Source: Flavobacterium commune
GTDB taxonomy: Bacteria; Bacteroidota; Bacteroidia; Flavobacteriales; Flavobacteriaceae
Assembly (NCBI RefSeq): GCF_001857965.1
Contig: NZ_CP017774.1
Span: forward strand, 2,294,001 to 2,358,000
Direction of reading: 5' to 3'
Length of the DNA stretch: 64,000 nucleotides
A program made the position numbers and the translations under genes. Positions 35,066-44,898 of the stretch are shown in pieces (the stretch's first letter is position 1; every line of letters starts with the position of its first letter). The notes beneath the pieces were generated by a model. That model had not been told where the DNA came from. It searched no databases and was given only the letters and a program-made list of their open reading frames with translations.

Positions 35066-36424
35066 ATGAAAATCAAATTTATAGGGGCAGCAGGAACAGT
35101 AACAGGATCTAAAACTTTGGTTGAAAGCAATAATGGTGTCCGTGTTTTAATCGATTGTGGATTGTTTCAGGGGATAAAATCTTTGCGGGAACTCAATTGG
35201 GAACCTTTACCGGTGTTGGCTTCGAGTATTGATTTTGTATTATTAACACATGGGCATTTAGATCATTGTGGCTGGCTGCCTATCCTGGTAAATCAGGGTT
35301 TTAGTGGCAAAATATTTTGCACCAGTCCTACAATGGAAATAGCCAAATTGATATTGATAGACAGTGCTAAAATTCAGGAAGAAGATGCTAAAAAAGCCAA
35401 CGAAGAGAATTATTCCAAGCACGAAATAGCCGAGCCTTTATATACCGTTGAACAGGCAAAAAAAGTGTTTCCACTTTTTAATGTTGTACAACCGGAAAAA
35501 ATATTCGGATTTGATTCGGAAATTAAAGCAGTATTCACTCCGGCCGGACATATTATTGGAGCCTGTAGTATCAGTTTGTTTTTGGAAGGAAAAACCTTGG
35601 TGTTTTCGGGAGATTTAGGCAGGGATAATGATGTGTTGTTGTATCCTCCGATTAAACCTAAAAAAGCCGATTTAGTGTTTTTAGAAAGTACTTATGGAGA
35701 CCGTTTGCATCCTGATACCGATCCTAAATTAGAATTGGAAGATTATATCAATACCGCATTCAGAAAAGGAGGAACGGTGATTATTCCGAGTTTTGCAGTA
35801 GAAAGGGCTCAGGGAATTATGTACTTATTATGGGAATTAAAAAAAGAAGGACGAATTCCTGATATTCCTTATATTGTTGATTCTCCAATGGGAGTGGGCG
35901 CCTTTGAAGTTTTTTTTAATAATCCCAAATGGCATAAATTAAGTATTCCTGATTGTCATACAATGAGCAATATGTTTGTAATCAATTCTGATTACGAAGA
36001 AACCTTGGCAGCAATAAATAACAAAGGTGCTAAGGTGGTAATTGCTGCAAGCGGGATGATTACGGGCGGTCGTGTTTTGAGTTATTTAGAAAATTATATC
36101 GGAAATCCTGATACAACCATCATTATAGTGGGTTATCAGGCAGAGGGAACCAGAGGGAGAAAATTAATTGAAGGGGCAAAGTCTATTAAAATATATGGTA
36201 ATTATTATAATGTACGTGCCAAAATAGTAGCTATCAACGGGCTTTCGGCTCATGGTGATCAGGCTGACTTGTTGAATTGGCTCTCTGAATTAGAAAATAA
36301 ACCAAAGAAAGTTTTTTTAGTTCACGGAGAGCTAGCCGCTGCCGATGAATTACGTCTTAAAGTTAAAGAAATCTATCGTGTTAATTGTTCAGTTCCTTTG
36401 ATGGGGCAGGAATTTGAATTTTAG
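35066..36424 (+). CDS. MBL-fold beta-CASP ribonuclease/metallo-hydrolase
   Basis: 452 residues. Zinc motif H62-x-H64-x-D66-H67 is in LLTHGHLDHCGW, with further ligands in TPAGHIIGA and FSGDLGRD. The beta-CASP domain shows SFAVERAQ, VDSPMG, VIAASGMITGGR and SAHGDQADL. It matches the bacterial relatives of CPSF-73/YSH1 (RNA-processing exo-/endonucleases). It is tightly linked to the preceding ATP-cone nuclease gene. Confidence 0.9.
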   Translation: MKIKFIGAAGTVTGSKTLVESNNGVRVLIDCGLFQGIKSLRELNWEPLPVLASSIDFVLLTHGHLDHCGWLPILVNQGFSGKIFCTSPTMEIAKLILIDSAKIQEEDAKKANEENYSKHEIAEPLYTVEQAKKVFPLFNVVQPEKIFGFDSEIKAVFTPAGHIIGACSISLFLEGKTLVFSGDLGRDNDVLLYPPIKPKKADLVFLESTYGDRLHPDTDPKLELEDYINTAFRKGGTVIIPSFAVERAQGIMYLLWELKKEGRIPDIPYIVDSPMGVGAFEVFFNNPKWHKLSIPDCHTMSNMFVINSDYEETLAAINNKGAKVVIAASGMITGGRVLSYLENYIGNPDTTIIIVGYQAEGTRGRKLIEGAKSIKIYGNYYNVRAKIVAINGLSAHGDQADLLNWLSELENKPKKVFLVHGELAAADELRLKVKEIYRVNCSVPLMGQEFEF

Positions 36425-36564
36425 CAAATACACAAAAAATAGTAGTATTCTTCAAGAAACTTTTTTATCGTTAATAAAACTTTAAAAAGGAACGAATAAA
36501 TTGTGGTTCAACTAATTTATTCTTACTTTCACGCCCAAAAATATTTTGAATAAAACCTTGAAGA

Positions 36565-37248
36565 ATGGATAGTTTTGACTGGAAAAATTTAATAGACCCT
36601 CTTTTTTATATTCATTTTGATGTAAATGGAATAAAACTGGGAATCTATATTGTATTGTTTATTGTTTTTGCTGAAACAGGTTTGTTTGCCGGCTTTTTTT
36701 TACCGGGCGATAGTTTGCTTTTTCTTGCTGGGATTTATAATCGTGAATTAATAGAAAATATACTTTTTATCGAAAGTGATTTTGTTAATGTCACTTTGTT
36801 ATCATCAATGATTGCTTTAGCAGGTATTTTAGGAAATACCGTAGGTTATTGGTTTGGGGCTAAAAGTGGTTATTATTTGTATAATAAAGAAGATAGTTTC
36901 TGGTTTAAGAAAAAGTATCTTATTCAGTCAAAAGATTTTTTTGAAAGACACGGTGGGAGAGCCATTATCTTTGCCAGATTTTTGCCTATTTTTAGGACTT
37001 TTGCACCTATTGTAGCAGGAATTGTGACAATGGATAAAAAGAAATTTATGTTTTTTAATGTTGTGAGTTCTTTATTATGGTCTTTTACATTGATTTTTGC
37101 AGGTCATTATTTGTATGGTTTTCTACTTGAAAATTACCAAATTGATTTAAAAGAGCATATTGAGATTATTGTCATCGGATTGGTTATGGTGACTTTGTTG
37201 CCTGTAATTATTAAATTAGCAAAGAAACTACCGGAATCTAAAGAGTAA
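36565..37248 (+). CDS. DedA family membrane protein
   Basis: 227 residues with four to five membrane helices. Conserved features are FAETGLFAGFFLPGDSLLFLAG, GNTVGYWFGAKSG, ERHGGRAIIFARFLPIFRTFAPIVAG and WSFTLIFAGHYLYG. DedA/SNARE-associated proteins flip or recycle lipid carriers (undecaprenyl phosphate, phosphatidylethanolamine). Ligand not determined. Confidence 0.92.
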   Translation: MDSFDWKNLIDPLFYIHFDVNGIKLGIYIVLFIVFAETGLFAGFFLPGDSLLFLAGIYNRELIENILFIESDFVNVTLLSSMIALAGILGNTVGYWFGAKSGYYLYNKEDSFWFKKKYLIQSKDFFERHGGRAIIFARFLPIFRTFAPIVAGIVTMDKKKFMFFNVVSSLLWSFTLIFAGHYLYGFLLENYQIDLKEHIEIIVIGLVMVTLLPVIIKLAKKLPESKE

Positions 37249-37272
37249 TAAAATAGCATTTTATTTGTATAA

Positions 37273-37305
37273 AAAAATCCGTCCCGATAACTGGACGGAT
37301 TTTTT
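37273..37305 (+). terminator. Terminator after dedA
   Basis: AAAAATCCGTCC (37273-37284) pairs with GGACGGATTTTT (37293-37304). It works in both directions. Confidence 0.85.
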
Positions 37306-37452
37306 GTTTTCTATTTTGTCCCGTCCTGAAATAACGATACGCAGAAAAGATCGTTATGAAAGCTAATGCCATTATGTAAAGCGTAGTCAATGTGATTACG
37401 GTATCTTTGAAGCTTCAGATATGGAATTTGTTATCTATATTGAAATTTGAAA

Positions 37453-37493
37453 AAAAAAAATCCGTCTCGAAATGAATCAAGACGGATTTTTTA
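37453..37493 (-). terminator. Terminator after groEL
   Basis: AATCCGTCT pairs with AGACGGATT across a 12-base loop, with A-/T-runs on both sides. Together with 37273-37305 it brackets a 150-base gap in which I see no gene. Confidence 0.8.
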
Positions 37494-37510
37494 TTTCCAA
37501 TTTGGAATTT

Positions 37511-37528
37511 ATCCCGAAACTTCGGGAT
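37511..37528. repeat. Dispersed palindrome, copy 1
   Basis: ATCCCGAAACTTCGGGAT lies within flanks TTGGAATTT...TGTAATTTT. A matching unit lies inverted at 41464-41481. Confidence 0.6.
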
Positions 37529-37543
37529 TGTAATTTTAAAATA

Positions 37544-39220
<1,677 letters not shown>

Positions 39221-39237
39221 TTAATTCTTAATACGGA

Positions 39238-39513
39238 TTAAATTATTGCAAGAATATCATCTTCTCTCATAATCAAATAGTCAGTACCTTCTAATTTTAG
39301 TTCGGTACCGGCGTATTTTCCGTAAAGTACAGTGTCTCCAATTTTTACGGTCATTTCATGATCTTTTGTGCCATTTCCTACGGCTACAACAGTTCCTTTT
39401 TGTGGTTTTTCTTTGGCAGTATCTGGAATAAAAATCCCTGACGCTGTCTTAGTTTCAGCTGCAACTGGTTCGATCAGTACTCTGTCTGAAAGTGGTTTAA
39501 TGTTTAATGTCAT
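39238..39513 (-). CDS. groES: 10 kDa co-chaperonin GroES
   Basis: 91 residues. It has [22 protein letters not shown], the mobile loop, and [12 protein letters not shown]. It forms the lid of the GroEL chamber and is the first gene of the groESL operon. Confidence 0.99.
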   Translation of the reverse strand: MTLNIKPLSDRVLIEPVAAETKTASGIFIPDTAKEKPQKGTVVAVGNGTKDHEMTVKIGDTVLYGKYAGTELKLEGTDYLIMREDDILAII

Positions 39514-39567
39514 GATTTTTTATTTTAAATGAATTAATTAAATTTTGCATTTGGTATTCAGAAATTA

Positions 39568-39589
39568 TGCCAGCCTACTTAGACTGACA
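39568..39589 (-). promoter_or_regulatory. Dyad upstream of groES, possible heat-shock control site
   Basis: TGCCAG and CTGACA (TGnCAG-N10-CTGnCA) form an imperfect inverted repeat 55 bases before groES. No CIRCE element is present. The similar half-sites in the next terminator make chance or repeat origin possible. Confidence 0.3.
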
Positions 39590-39601
39590 TTTTTTCTTAT
39601 G

Positions 39602-39638
39602 AAAAATGCCAGCTTTTGACAGGCTGGCATTTTTTTTA
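39602..39638 (-). terminator. Terminator after secG
   Basis: AAAAATGCCAGC pairs with GCTGGCATTTTT. It separates the miaB-secG operon from groESL. Confidence 0.85.
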
Positions 39639-39657
39639 TATCTATTGGGAATAGTAA

Positions 39658-39996
39658 TTATTTTGCAGGAACAGCAGGAGCAACCGGAGTGGCAGGAGCC
39701 GTTGGTTGAGTAGCAGGTGCTGCTGCTTCAGTATTGTCAATGATTTTAGATTCGGTGTCGCTCATAGATCCGTTGAAGCTTAGGCTTGATAGTATAATCA
39801 AAGCTATTAAAACGATACCTAATGTCCAGGTGCTTTTGTCTAAAAAGTCGGTTGTTTTTTGTACACCACCTAACATTTGTGAACCACCTATTGAAGATGA
39901 TAATCCACCACCTTTAGGGTTTTGAACCATAATTACTACAATTAGTAGAAAACAAACTATAGTTATTAAAACTAAAAAAATTGAAAATGTGCTCAT
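39658..39996 (-). CDS. secG: Preprotein translocase subunit SecG
   Basis: 112 residues with two membrane helices. The conserved segment VVIMVQNPKGGGLSSSIGG lies between them, and an Ala/Pro/Thr-rich C-terminal tail is normal for flavobacterial SecG. It is the auxiliary subunit of SecYEG. Confidence 0.95.
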   Translation of the reverse strand: MSTFSIFLVLITIVCFLLIVVIMVQNPKGGGLSSSIGGSQMLGGVQKTTDFLDKSTWTLGIVLIALIILSSLSFNGSMSDTESKIIDNTEAAAPATQPTAPATPVAPAVPAK

Positions 39997-39999
39997 TAC

Positions 40000-40860
40000 T
40001 TAATTATTATTGTTTTGTTGTAAAATCTTAATATCCGATATGCGGTCTGCAAAGAAACTACTTTTTTCTGGATATTTCAAAATTAATATTTCATAAGCTT
40101 GAATTGCTTTTTGATATTTTTTTTGTTCCAAATATACCTTGGCTAAAGTCTCTGTCATCAACGAACTGGTGTCTTCTTTGTTGATGTCTATGTTAAGGTT
40201 AGCCGTAGTTCCTGCTTTTATGGGTGAAATCTTCGGATTGTTTTCAATGAATTTATTGATAATGGATTCTTTTTTCTTTTTTAAATCCTCATCCGAAGCT
40301 GTGTTTTTTGAACTATTGTTAGTTTCCGCTTCTCTAATTATAGGTTGTATTCTTGAAAGTTGAAGCCATTCCTGGAAAGAATGGGTTTCGGTTTTAGAAA
40401 ATTCTAAAGGTTTACCAATTTCCAGTTTTTCTTCAGGAGTTGGAGTTGGTTCTTTAATTTCAGCTAATTCTTCTGTGGTATTGATTGAAGTTGTATTTTT
40501 GAATGCAATACTGTTTTCGTTGATGGCTGCTTTTTTTGTTGGAATTACTTCGATACTGTCAATTACATGGATTGAAAGTAATTCGTTTGTTTTCTTTTCG
40601 AATAATTCTTTTTGAATCGCATTGAAGCTTTCTGAACTGATAAAGTCAAATAAAACAGCTCTGTCAGTAGTATGTGCTGCCGTAACTTTTAATGCCGAAT
40701 TGTACTTAAAACTATTTTCATTGTAGAGTCCTTTCAAGCGCAAGGCTCGGGCACTTTGAAAATACGGAAACTCATCCAGTACTTTCTCTAAAGCAAGGGT
40801 TTGCTTTTCGGTAATTGTATGGGGTTTGTTAATTAAATAAGTATAATCGGTTACGTTCAT
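40000..40860 (-). CDS. TPR-like protein of unknown function in the lptE-secG cluster
   Basis: 286 residues without a signal peptide. The N-terminal 90 residues are helical (LALEKVLDEFPYFQSARALRLKGLY). The middle is low-complexity. The C-terminus has a TPR-like helix pair (LAKVYLEQKKYQKAIQAYEILILKYPEKS). It ends three bases before secG and sits between lptE and secG, a gene order common in Flavobacteriia. Function unknown; a scaffold role would be typical of TPR proteins. Confidence 0.8.
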   Translation of the reverse strand: MNVTDYTYLINKPHTITEKQTLALEKVLDEFPYFQSARALRLKGLYNENSFKYNSALKVTAAHTTDRAVLFDFISSESFNAIQKELFEKKTNELLSIHVIDSIEVIPTKKAAINENSIAFKNTTSINTTEELAEIKEPTPTPEEKLEIGKPLEFSKTETHSFQEWLQLSRIQPIIREAETNNSSKNTASDEDLKKKKESIINKFIENNPKISPIKAGTTANLNIDINKEDTSSLMTETLAKVYLEQKKYQKAIQAYEILILKYPEKSSFFADRISDIKILQQNNNN

Positions 40861-40938
40861 TTTTTTTATGTTCAGATTTTAGTTTGCAGTTTTCAGTATT
40901 AGTTTGTAAACTGAACACTAAATATTACCAACTGTTTG

Positions 40939-41442
40939 TTACCATTTAGCTAATGATTCATTAAAAATATCCTGAGTGATTCTTTCAAAAATTTCTTTTA
41001 ATGCGGTGTTTAAAACAGAGCCTTGTAACTGTGTGGTTGCAGGGAAATCATAAAAGAACTCAAATGTTTTTTCAAAATCATCTGTTTCTTTGTTTTTATT
41101 TGTAAATCGTACATTGACTCTTATTTTTAATCGGTTTTGAGCCGCTTGTTGGTCGGCAGTAGCCGTCATAGGGCTAATTCTGTAATCGGTAATTTCACCT
41201 TCATAAACTAAGTCACCACCAGTACTGACCAGGTTTAAATTAGTTTGATTAATTAGGATATCTTGTAGGGCCAGAGTGAAAGTTCGGTCAATTCCGGGTT
41301 CAACTAAATCGGCATTGTTTTGAAAGAAATTAACCTGAAAGGTTTTAGCATCAATTTTTCCTGTTCCTGTAAAGTTGTAAATTCCACAACCATTCAACAT
41401 GAAAAGGCTAATTAATGCAAAAAGAGAATGTATTTTTTTCAT
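40939..41442 (-). CDS. lptE: LPS assembly lipoprotein LptE
   Basis: 167 residues from the ATG at 41442; a longer frame adds 22 residues of non-signal sequence and is less likely. The lipobox LFMLNGC puts the lipidated Cys at residue 19. It begins GCGIYNFTGTGKIDAKTFQV and contains a DYRISPMTAT strand pattern, matching the Bacteroidota LptE family. It plugs the LptD barrel during lipopolysaccharide export. Confidence 0.88.
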   Translation of the reverse strand: MKKIHSLFALISLFMLNGCGIYNFTGTGKIDAKTFQVNFFQNNADLVEPGIDRTFTLALQDILINQTNLNLVSTGGDLVYEGEITDYRISPMTATADQQAAQNRLKIRVNVRFTNKNKETDDFEKTFEFFYDFPATTQLQGSVLNTALKEIFERITQDIFNESLAKW

Positions 41443-41463
41443 AATATTTTTTGAAAAATTCCA

Positions 41464-41481
41464 ATCCCGAAATTTCGGGAT
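41464..41481. repeat. Dispersed palindrome, copy 2
   Basis: ATCCCGAAATTTCGGGAT, a perfect 18-base palindrome. Read on the minus strand its flanks (TTGGAATTT before, TTGGAATTT-like after) match the copy at 37511-37528. Confidence 0.6.
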
Positions 41482-41540
41482 AAAATTCCAAATTCCAATT
41501 GTGTCCAAATATAATAATTGGAATTTGTAGTTTAATTATT

Positions 41541-42797
41541 TTATAAATCGAATTGCTTGATTTTTCGATACAGCGTTCGTTCTGAAATTCCTAGTTCATC
41601 TGCTGCTGCTTTTCTTTTTCCTTTGTTTTTTTCCAATGATTTTTTAATCATTTCGATTTCTTTTTGCTCTAAGCGCAATACTTCCTCTTCTTCGATGGTT
41701 TCGGCAAAAAGATAATTGTCTTCGGTTTCTCTGTAATTTTCGTTATGCGTTGGTGTCATTACAGCGGTTACCGGTTGCTCTTCAAACTCGATTTCGCTGT
41801 CTTCTTCCTTAGAACCGTATATTTTCTGAATCAAATTTGGATTAATATCCTGTGCTTTTGCAGCACCGCTTTTCATTAGTTCGAGAGTCAGTTTTTTTAA
41901 ATCATTCAAATCACTTTTCATGTCAAAAAGCACTTTGTATAGAATATCTCTTTCGGTACTGAAATCACTTTCACTTTTGTTGCTTTTAATTACCGAAGGA
42001 AGGTTGCTGCCTTCTGTTGGCGGTAAATAAGATTGCAAAGTTGTTGCCGTGATGTCGCGATTGGTTTCCAAAACCGAAATTTGCTCAGCAACGTTTCTAA
42101 GCTGACGAATATTTCCGCTCCAACGGTATTTTTGCAATAATTGCACCGCATTTTCATCTAGTTTTAACGGAGGCATTTTGTATTTATGAGCAAAATCGGC
42201 GGCAAATTTTCGAAACAATAAATGAATGTCTTCTTCACGGTCTCGCAAAGGTGGCAAGGCAATATCTACGGTACTTAATCGATAGTATAAATCTTCACGA
42301 AATTTTCCTTTTTCGATAGCATTAAACAAATTCACATTGGTCGCTGCTACAATTCTCACGTCGGTTTTTTGAACCTGAGAAGAACCTACTTTCAGGAATT
42401 CGCCGTTTTCAAGAATTCTCAACAAACGAACTTGGGTAGTAAGTGGTAATTCACCTACTTCATCAAGGAAAATGGTTCCGCCATTGGCAACTTCAAAATA
42501 ACCTTCACGAGTGCTGGTTGCACCTGTAAAAGCACCTTTTTCGTGACCAAAAAGTTCACTGTCAATAGTTCCTTCGGGAATGGCACCACAGTTTACGGCT
42601 ATGTATTTTCCGTGTTTTCGGTGTGATAGCGAATGGATGATTCTTGGAATATTTTCTTTACCAACACCACTTTCTCCGGTAACTAACACTGAAATGTCAG
42701 TAGGAGCTACCTGAATGGCTTTTTCTATCGCGCGATTGAGCTTTGGGTCATTCCCAATAATCTCAAATCGTTGTTTTATGTTTTGAACTGATTCCAT
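41541..42797 (-). CDS. Sigma-54-dependent transcriptional activator without receiver domain
   Basis: 418 residues. AAA+ domain (about 11-245) with Walker A GESGVGKE (41-48), the sigma-54 contact loop GAFTGA (88-93) and GGTIFLDEVGELP. A linker follows. The C-terminal Fis-type helix-turn-helix (about 385-415) has GKRKAAADELGISERTLYRKI. No N-terminal receiver, GAF or PAS domain exists, so its control must come from elsewhere or from its level. It lies between miaB and lptE in one direction, suggesting link to envelope biogenesis. Confidence 0.93.
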   Translation of the reverse strand: MESVQNIKQRFEIIGNDPKLNRAIEKAIQVAPTDISVLVTGESGVGKENIPRIIHSLSHRKHGKYIAVNCGAIPEGTIDSELFGHEKGAFTGATSTREGYFEVANGGTIFLDEVGELPLTTQVRLLRILENGEFLKVGSSQVQKTDVRIVAATNVNLFNAIEKGKFREDLYYRLSTVDIALPPLRDREEDIHLLFRKFAADFAHKYKMPPLKLDENAVQLLQKYRWSGNIRQLRNVAEQISVLETNRDITATTLQSYLPPTEGSNLPSVIKSNKSESDFSTERDILYKVLFDMKSDLNDLKKLTLELMKSGAAKAQDINPNLIQKIYGSKEEDSEIEFEEQPVTAVMTPTHNENYRETEDNYLFAETIEEEEVLRLEQKEIEMIKKSLEKNKGKRKAAADELGISERTLYRKIKQFDL

Positions 42798-42805
42798 ATT
42801 GTGTT

Positions 42806-42846
42806 GTCATTGCGAGGAGTTGCGAGGCACGAAGCAAAGCAATCTC
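42806..42846 (+). repeat. Degenerate copy of the TTGCGAGG...GAAGCAATC repeat
   Basis: GTCATTGCGAGG, then GCACGAAGCAAAGCAATC, related to the arms of the inverted repeat at 43038-43128. Confidence 0.6.
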
Positions 42847-42873
42847 ATTTTTGTTAACCGCAAATTCGCAGAT

Positions 42874-43020
42874 TTATTCTTTACTAATTGTCAAAGTATC
42901 TTTGATTTTATTCGTTTGTTCTACTTTGTGCTTTAGAAAATAAGTTCTAATAATATAGAAAGTAGTTCCAAATCCAATGATGAAAGTTATTATAACTATT
43001 AGTATTTGTTTTCGTGTCAT
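42874..43020 (-). CDS. Small single-pass membrane protein
   Basis: 48 residues from the ATG at 43020; a longer in-frame start at 43062 lies in repeat sequence and is rejected. MTRKQ is followed by one hydrophobic helix (about 6-24: ILIVIITFIIGFGTTFYII) and a charged tail. The start is 18 bases from the arm of a repeat. No family recognised; it may be real because of the clean topology, but a chance frame is possible. Confidence 0.45.
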   Translation of the reverse strand: MTRKQILIVIITFIIGFGTTFYIIRTYFLKHKVEQTNKIKDTLTISKE

Positions 43021-43037
43021 TTTATTTTTTTTATTTG

Positions 43038-43128
43038 TCATTGCGAGGAACGAAGCAATCACATCTTGTATATCGATTCCAATTGCTTCGAACTTGTTTT
43101 ATGGTGATTGCTTCGTTCCTCGCAATGA
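43038..43128. repeat. Large perfect inverted repeat
   Basis: The left arm (43038-43062) starts TCATTGCGAGG and the right arm (43104-43128) ends CTCGCAATGA. The arms are 25-base perfect complements around a 41-base centre. It lies between miaB and the small membrane protein. The sequence family is a known type of dispersed palindrome in several bacterial groups. Confidence 0.85.
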
Positions 43129-43136
43129 TTAAAAAC

Positions 43137-44582
43137 CTAATTCATTTCAGAATATCCAACCGCTTCTCCTTTCAAAGTTCCGCTAGTGCAAGAAGTGATT
43201 TTTACATTTACAAAATCACCTATTTTGTAATTTTCTTTAGGGAAAACCACTGTAATACTTTGAGAGTTTCTTCCCGAGAATTCTTCTTTAGATTTTTTTG
43301 AAACTTTTTCAACTAATACTTCAACTGTTTTTCCAATGAATTCTTCTGAACGGAACCAAGCGTGTTTTTGTTGTAAATCGACAATTTCCTGTAATCTTCG
43401 GGCCTTGGTTTCTTCGGTAACATCATCTTCCATTTTTCTTCCTGCCAAAGTTCCCGGACGTTCGGAGTACGAATACATATAACCAAAATTATATTTTACA
43501 TATTCCATCAAACTCAATGTGTCTTGATGATCTTCTTCGGTCTCTGTTGGGAATCCGGCAATCATATCTTGTGAAATGGCTGCTTCGGGAATAATACTTC
43601 TGATTTTATCAATCAAAGTCATGTATTCTTCGCGAGAATGCAAACGATTCATTTCTTTTAAAATTCGATTACTACCTGATTGCACAGGCAGGTGAATGTG
43701 TTTACAGATATTTGGGTATTTTGCAATAATATGTAAAACGCTTTCGTGCATATCCTGAGGATTTGAGGTCGAAAAACGAATACGCATTTTAGGAAAAGTA
43801 ACCGCAACCATTTCTAATAGTTGGTCGAAATTTACTGCAGTTGCTTTTTGCATTTCGGTTGCGTTTTCAAAATCTTTTTTCAATCCGCCACCGTACCATA
43901 AATAACTATCCACGTTTTGACCTAATAATGTGATTTCTTTAAAGCCTTTATTCCATAAATCCTGAATTTCTGCCATGATACTTTGTGGTTCACGGCTGCG
44001 TTCACGACCGCGGGTAAAAGGAACCACGCAAAAAGTACACATGTTGTCGCAACCACGGGTGATTGAAACTAGGGCTGTAATTCCGTTGCTCATCAATCGC
44101 ACTGGCGAAATATCGCCGTAAGTTTCTTCTTTTGATAAAATCACATTGATGGCGTCACGACCTTCTTCAACTTCGCTTAAAAGATTTGGTAAATCTTTGT
44201 AAGCGTCAGGGCCAACAACTAAGTCGACTATTTTTTCTTCTTCTAAAAACTGACTTTTCAAACGTTCTGCCATACAGCCAAGAACGCCCACTTTCATTTT
44301 TGAATTGATGCGTTTTACCGCATTGTATTTTTCTAAACGTTTGCGAATGGTTTGCTCTGCTTTATCGCGAATAGAGCAAGTATTTACCAAAACCAAATCG
44401 GCTTCTTCTAAAATTTGAGTGGTGTTGTATCCGTTACCGGATAATATAGAAGCAACTATTTCGCTGTCCGAAAAATTCATCGCACAGCCATAGCTTTCAA
44501 TATATAATTTTTTAGTGTTCTCTGGTTTGTTTTCCAGTACAAGACTTTCGCCTTGTTTGCTCTCTTCAATAATCTTTTCCAT
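43137..44582 (-). CDS. miaB: tRNA 2-methylthio-N6-isopentenyladenosine synthase
   Basis: 481 residues from the ATG at 44582 (an ATG at 44603 is also possible). MTTase N-terminal domain with auxiliary-cluster Cys33, Cys69 and Cys103. The radical-SAM motif GCDNMCTFC has Cys178, Cys182 and Cys185. RGRERSRE, QNVDSYL and a TRAM domain (about 410-475) follow. It adds methylthio to A37 of tRNAs reading U-starting codons. First gene of the miaB to secG run. Confidence 0.96.
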   Translation of the reverse strand: MEKIIEESKQGESLVLENKPENTKKLYIESYGCAMNFSDSEIVASILSGNGYNTTQILEEADLVLVNTCSIRDKAEQTIRKRLEKYNAVKRINSKMKVGVLGCMAERLKSQFLEEEKIVDLVVGPDAYKDLPNLLSEVEEGRDAINVILSKEETYGDISPVRLMSNGITALVSITRGCDNMCTFCVVPFTRGRERSREPQSIMAEIQDLWNKGFKEITLLGQNVDSYLWYGGGLKKDFENATEMQKATAVNFDQLLEMVAVTFPKMRIRFSTSNPQDMHESVLHIIAKYPNICKHIHLPVQSGSNRILKEMNRLHSREEYMTLIDKIRSIIPEAAISQDMIAGFPTETEEDHQDTLSLMEYVKYNFGYMYSYSERPGTLAGRKMEDDVTEETKARRLQEIVDLQQKHAWFRSEEFIGKTVEVLVEKVSKKSKEEFSGRNSQSITVVFPKENYKIGDFVNVKITSCTSGTLKGEAVGYSEMN

Positions 44583-44872
44583 TCGAGTTGTTTCAAAGTA
44601 CAAAGATAAGAGAAATCAAACGGATATGACAAGATGTCAGATGAAGAATTAACAAAATTTAAAGGATTTTAGAATGAAGATTAATCCCGATAGTTATTGG
44701 GGTTAATTTGTGATGTTGAATTTGGAGAGTGATTTTAAAGAAGTAATTGCAGTTGTGTCTTTTTATGCTTTTTCTCTTTCTTCGAAAATATTACACCTAG
44801 ATATATGTAAGCTTATAAAGTGTTATTTCTTCCAAAAAATAAATCTAAAGTTCGATATTTAAAAAAATCTTC

Positions 44873-44880
44873 TACTTTTG
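44873..44880 (+). promoter_or_regulatory. -7 promoter element of topA
   Basis: TACTTTTG matches TAnnTTTG, with TTCG about 18 bases upstream as a weak -33. The start codon follows 18 bases later. The preceding 44604-44872 holds no gene I can recognise. Confidence 0.55.
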
Positions 44881-44898
44881 TCTCAGAAAAACATAGCA

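Noticed and set aside
37305..37453. Possible small gene or RNA between the dedA and groEL terminators
   Set aside because: No convincing frame, promoter or conserved fold; it is a 150-base gap between two terminators.
39514..39600. CIRCE element before groES
   Set aside because: No TTAGCACTC-N9-GAGTGCTAA or close match is present.
43014..43301. Plus-strand frame antisense to miaB
   Set aside because: It spans the inverted repeat and the miaB 3' end; no coding character.
44604..44872. Gap before topA examined for tRNA or small RNA
   Set aside because: No cloverleaf or terminator-bounded unit was found; only a degenerate hairpin near 44682-44706.
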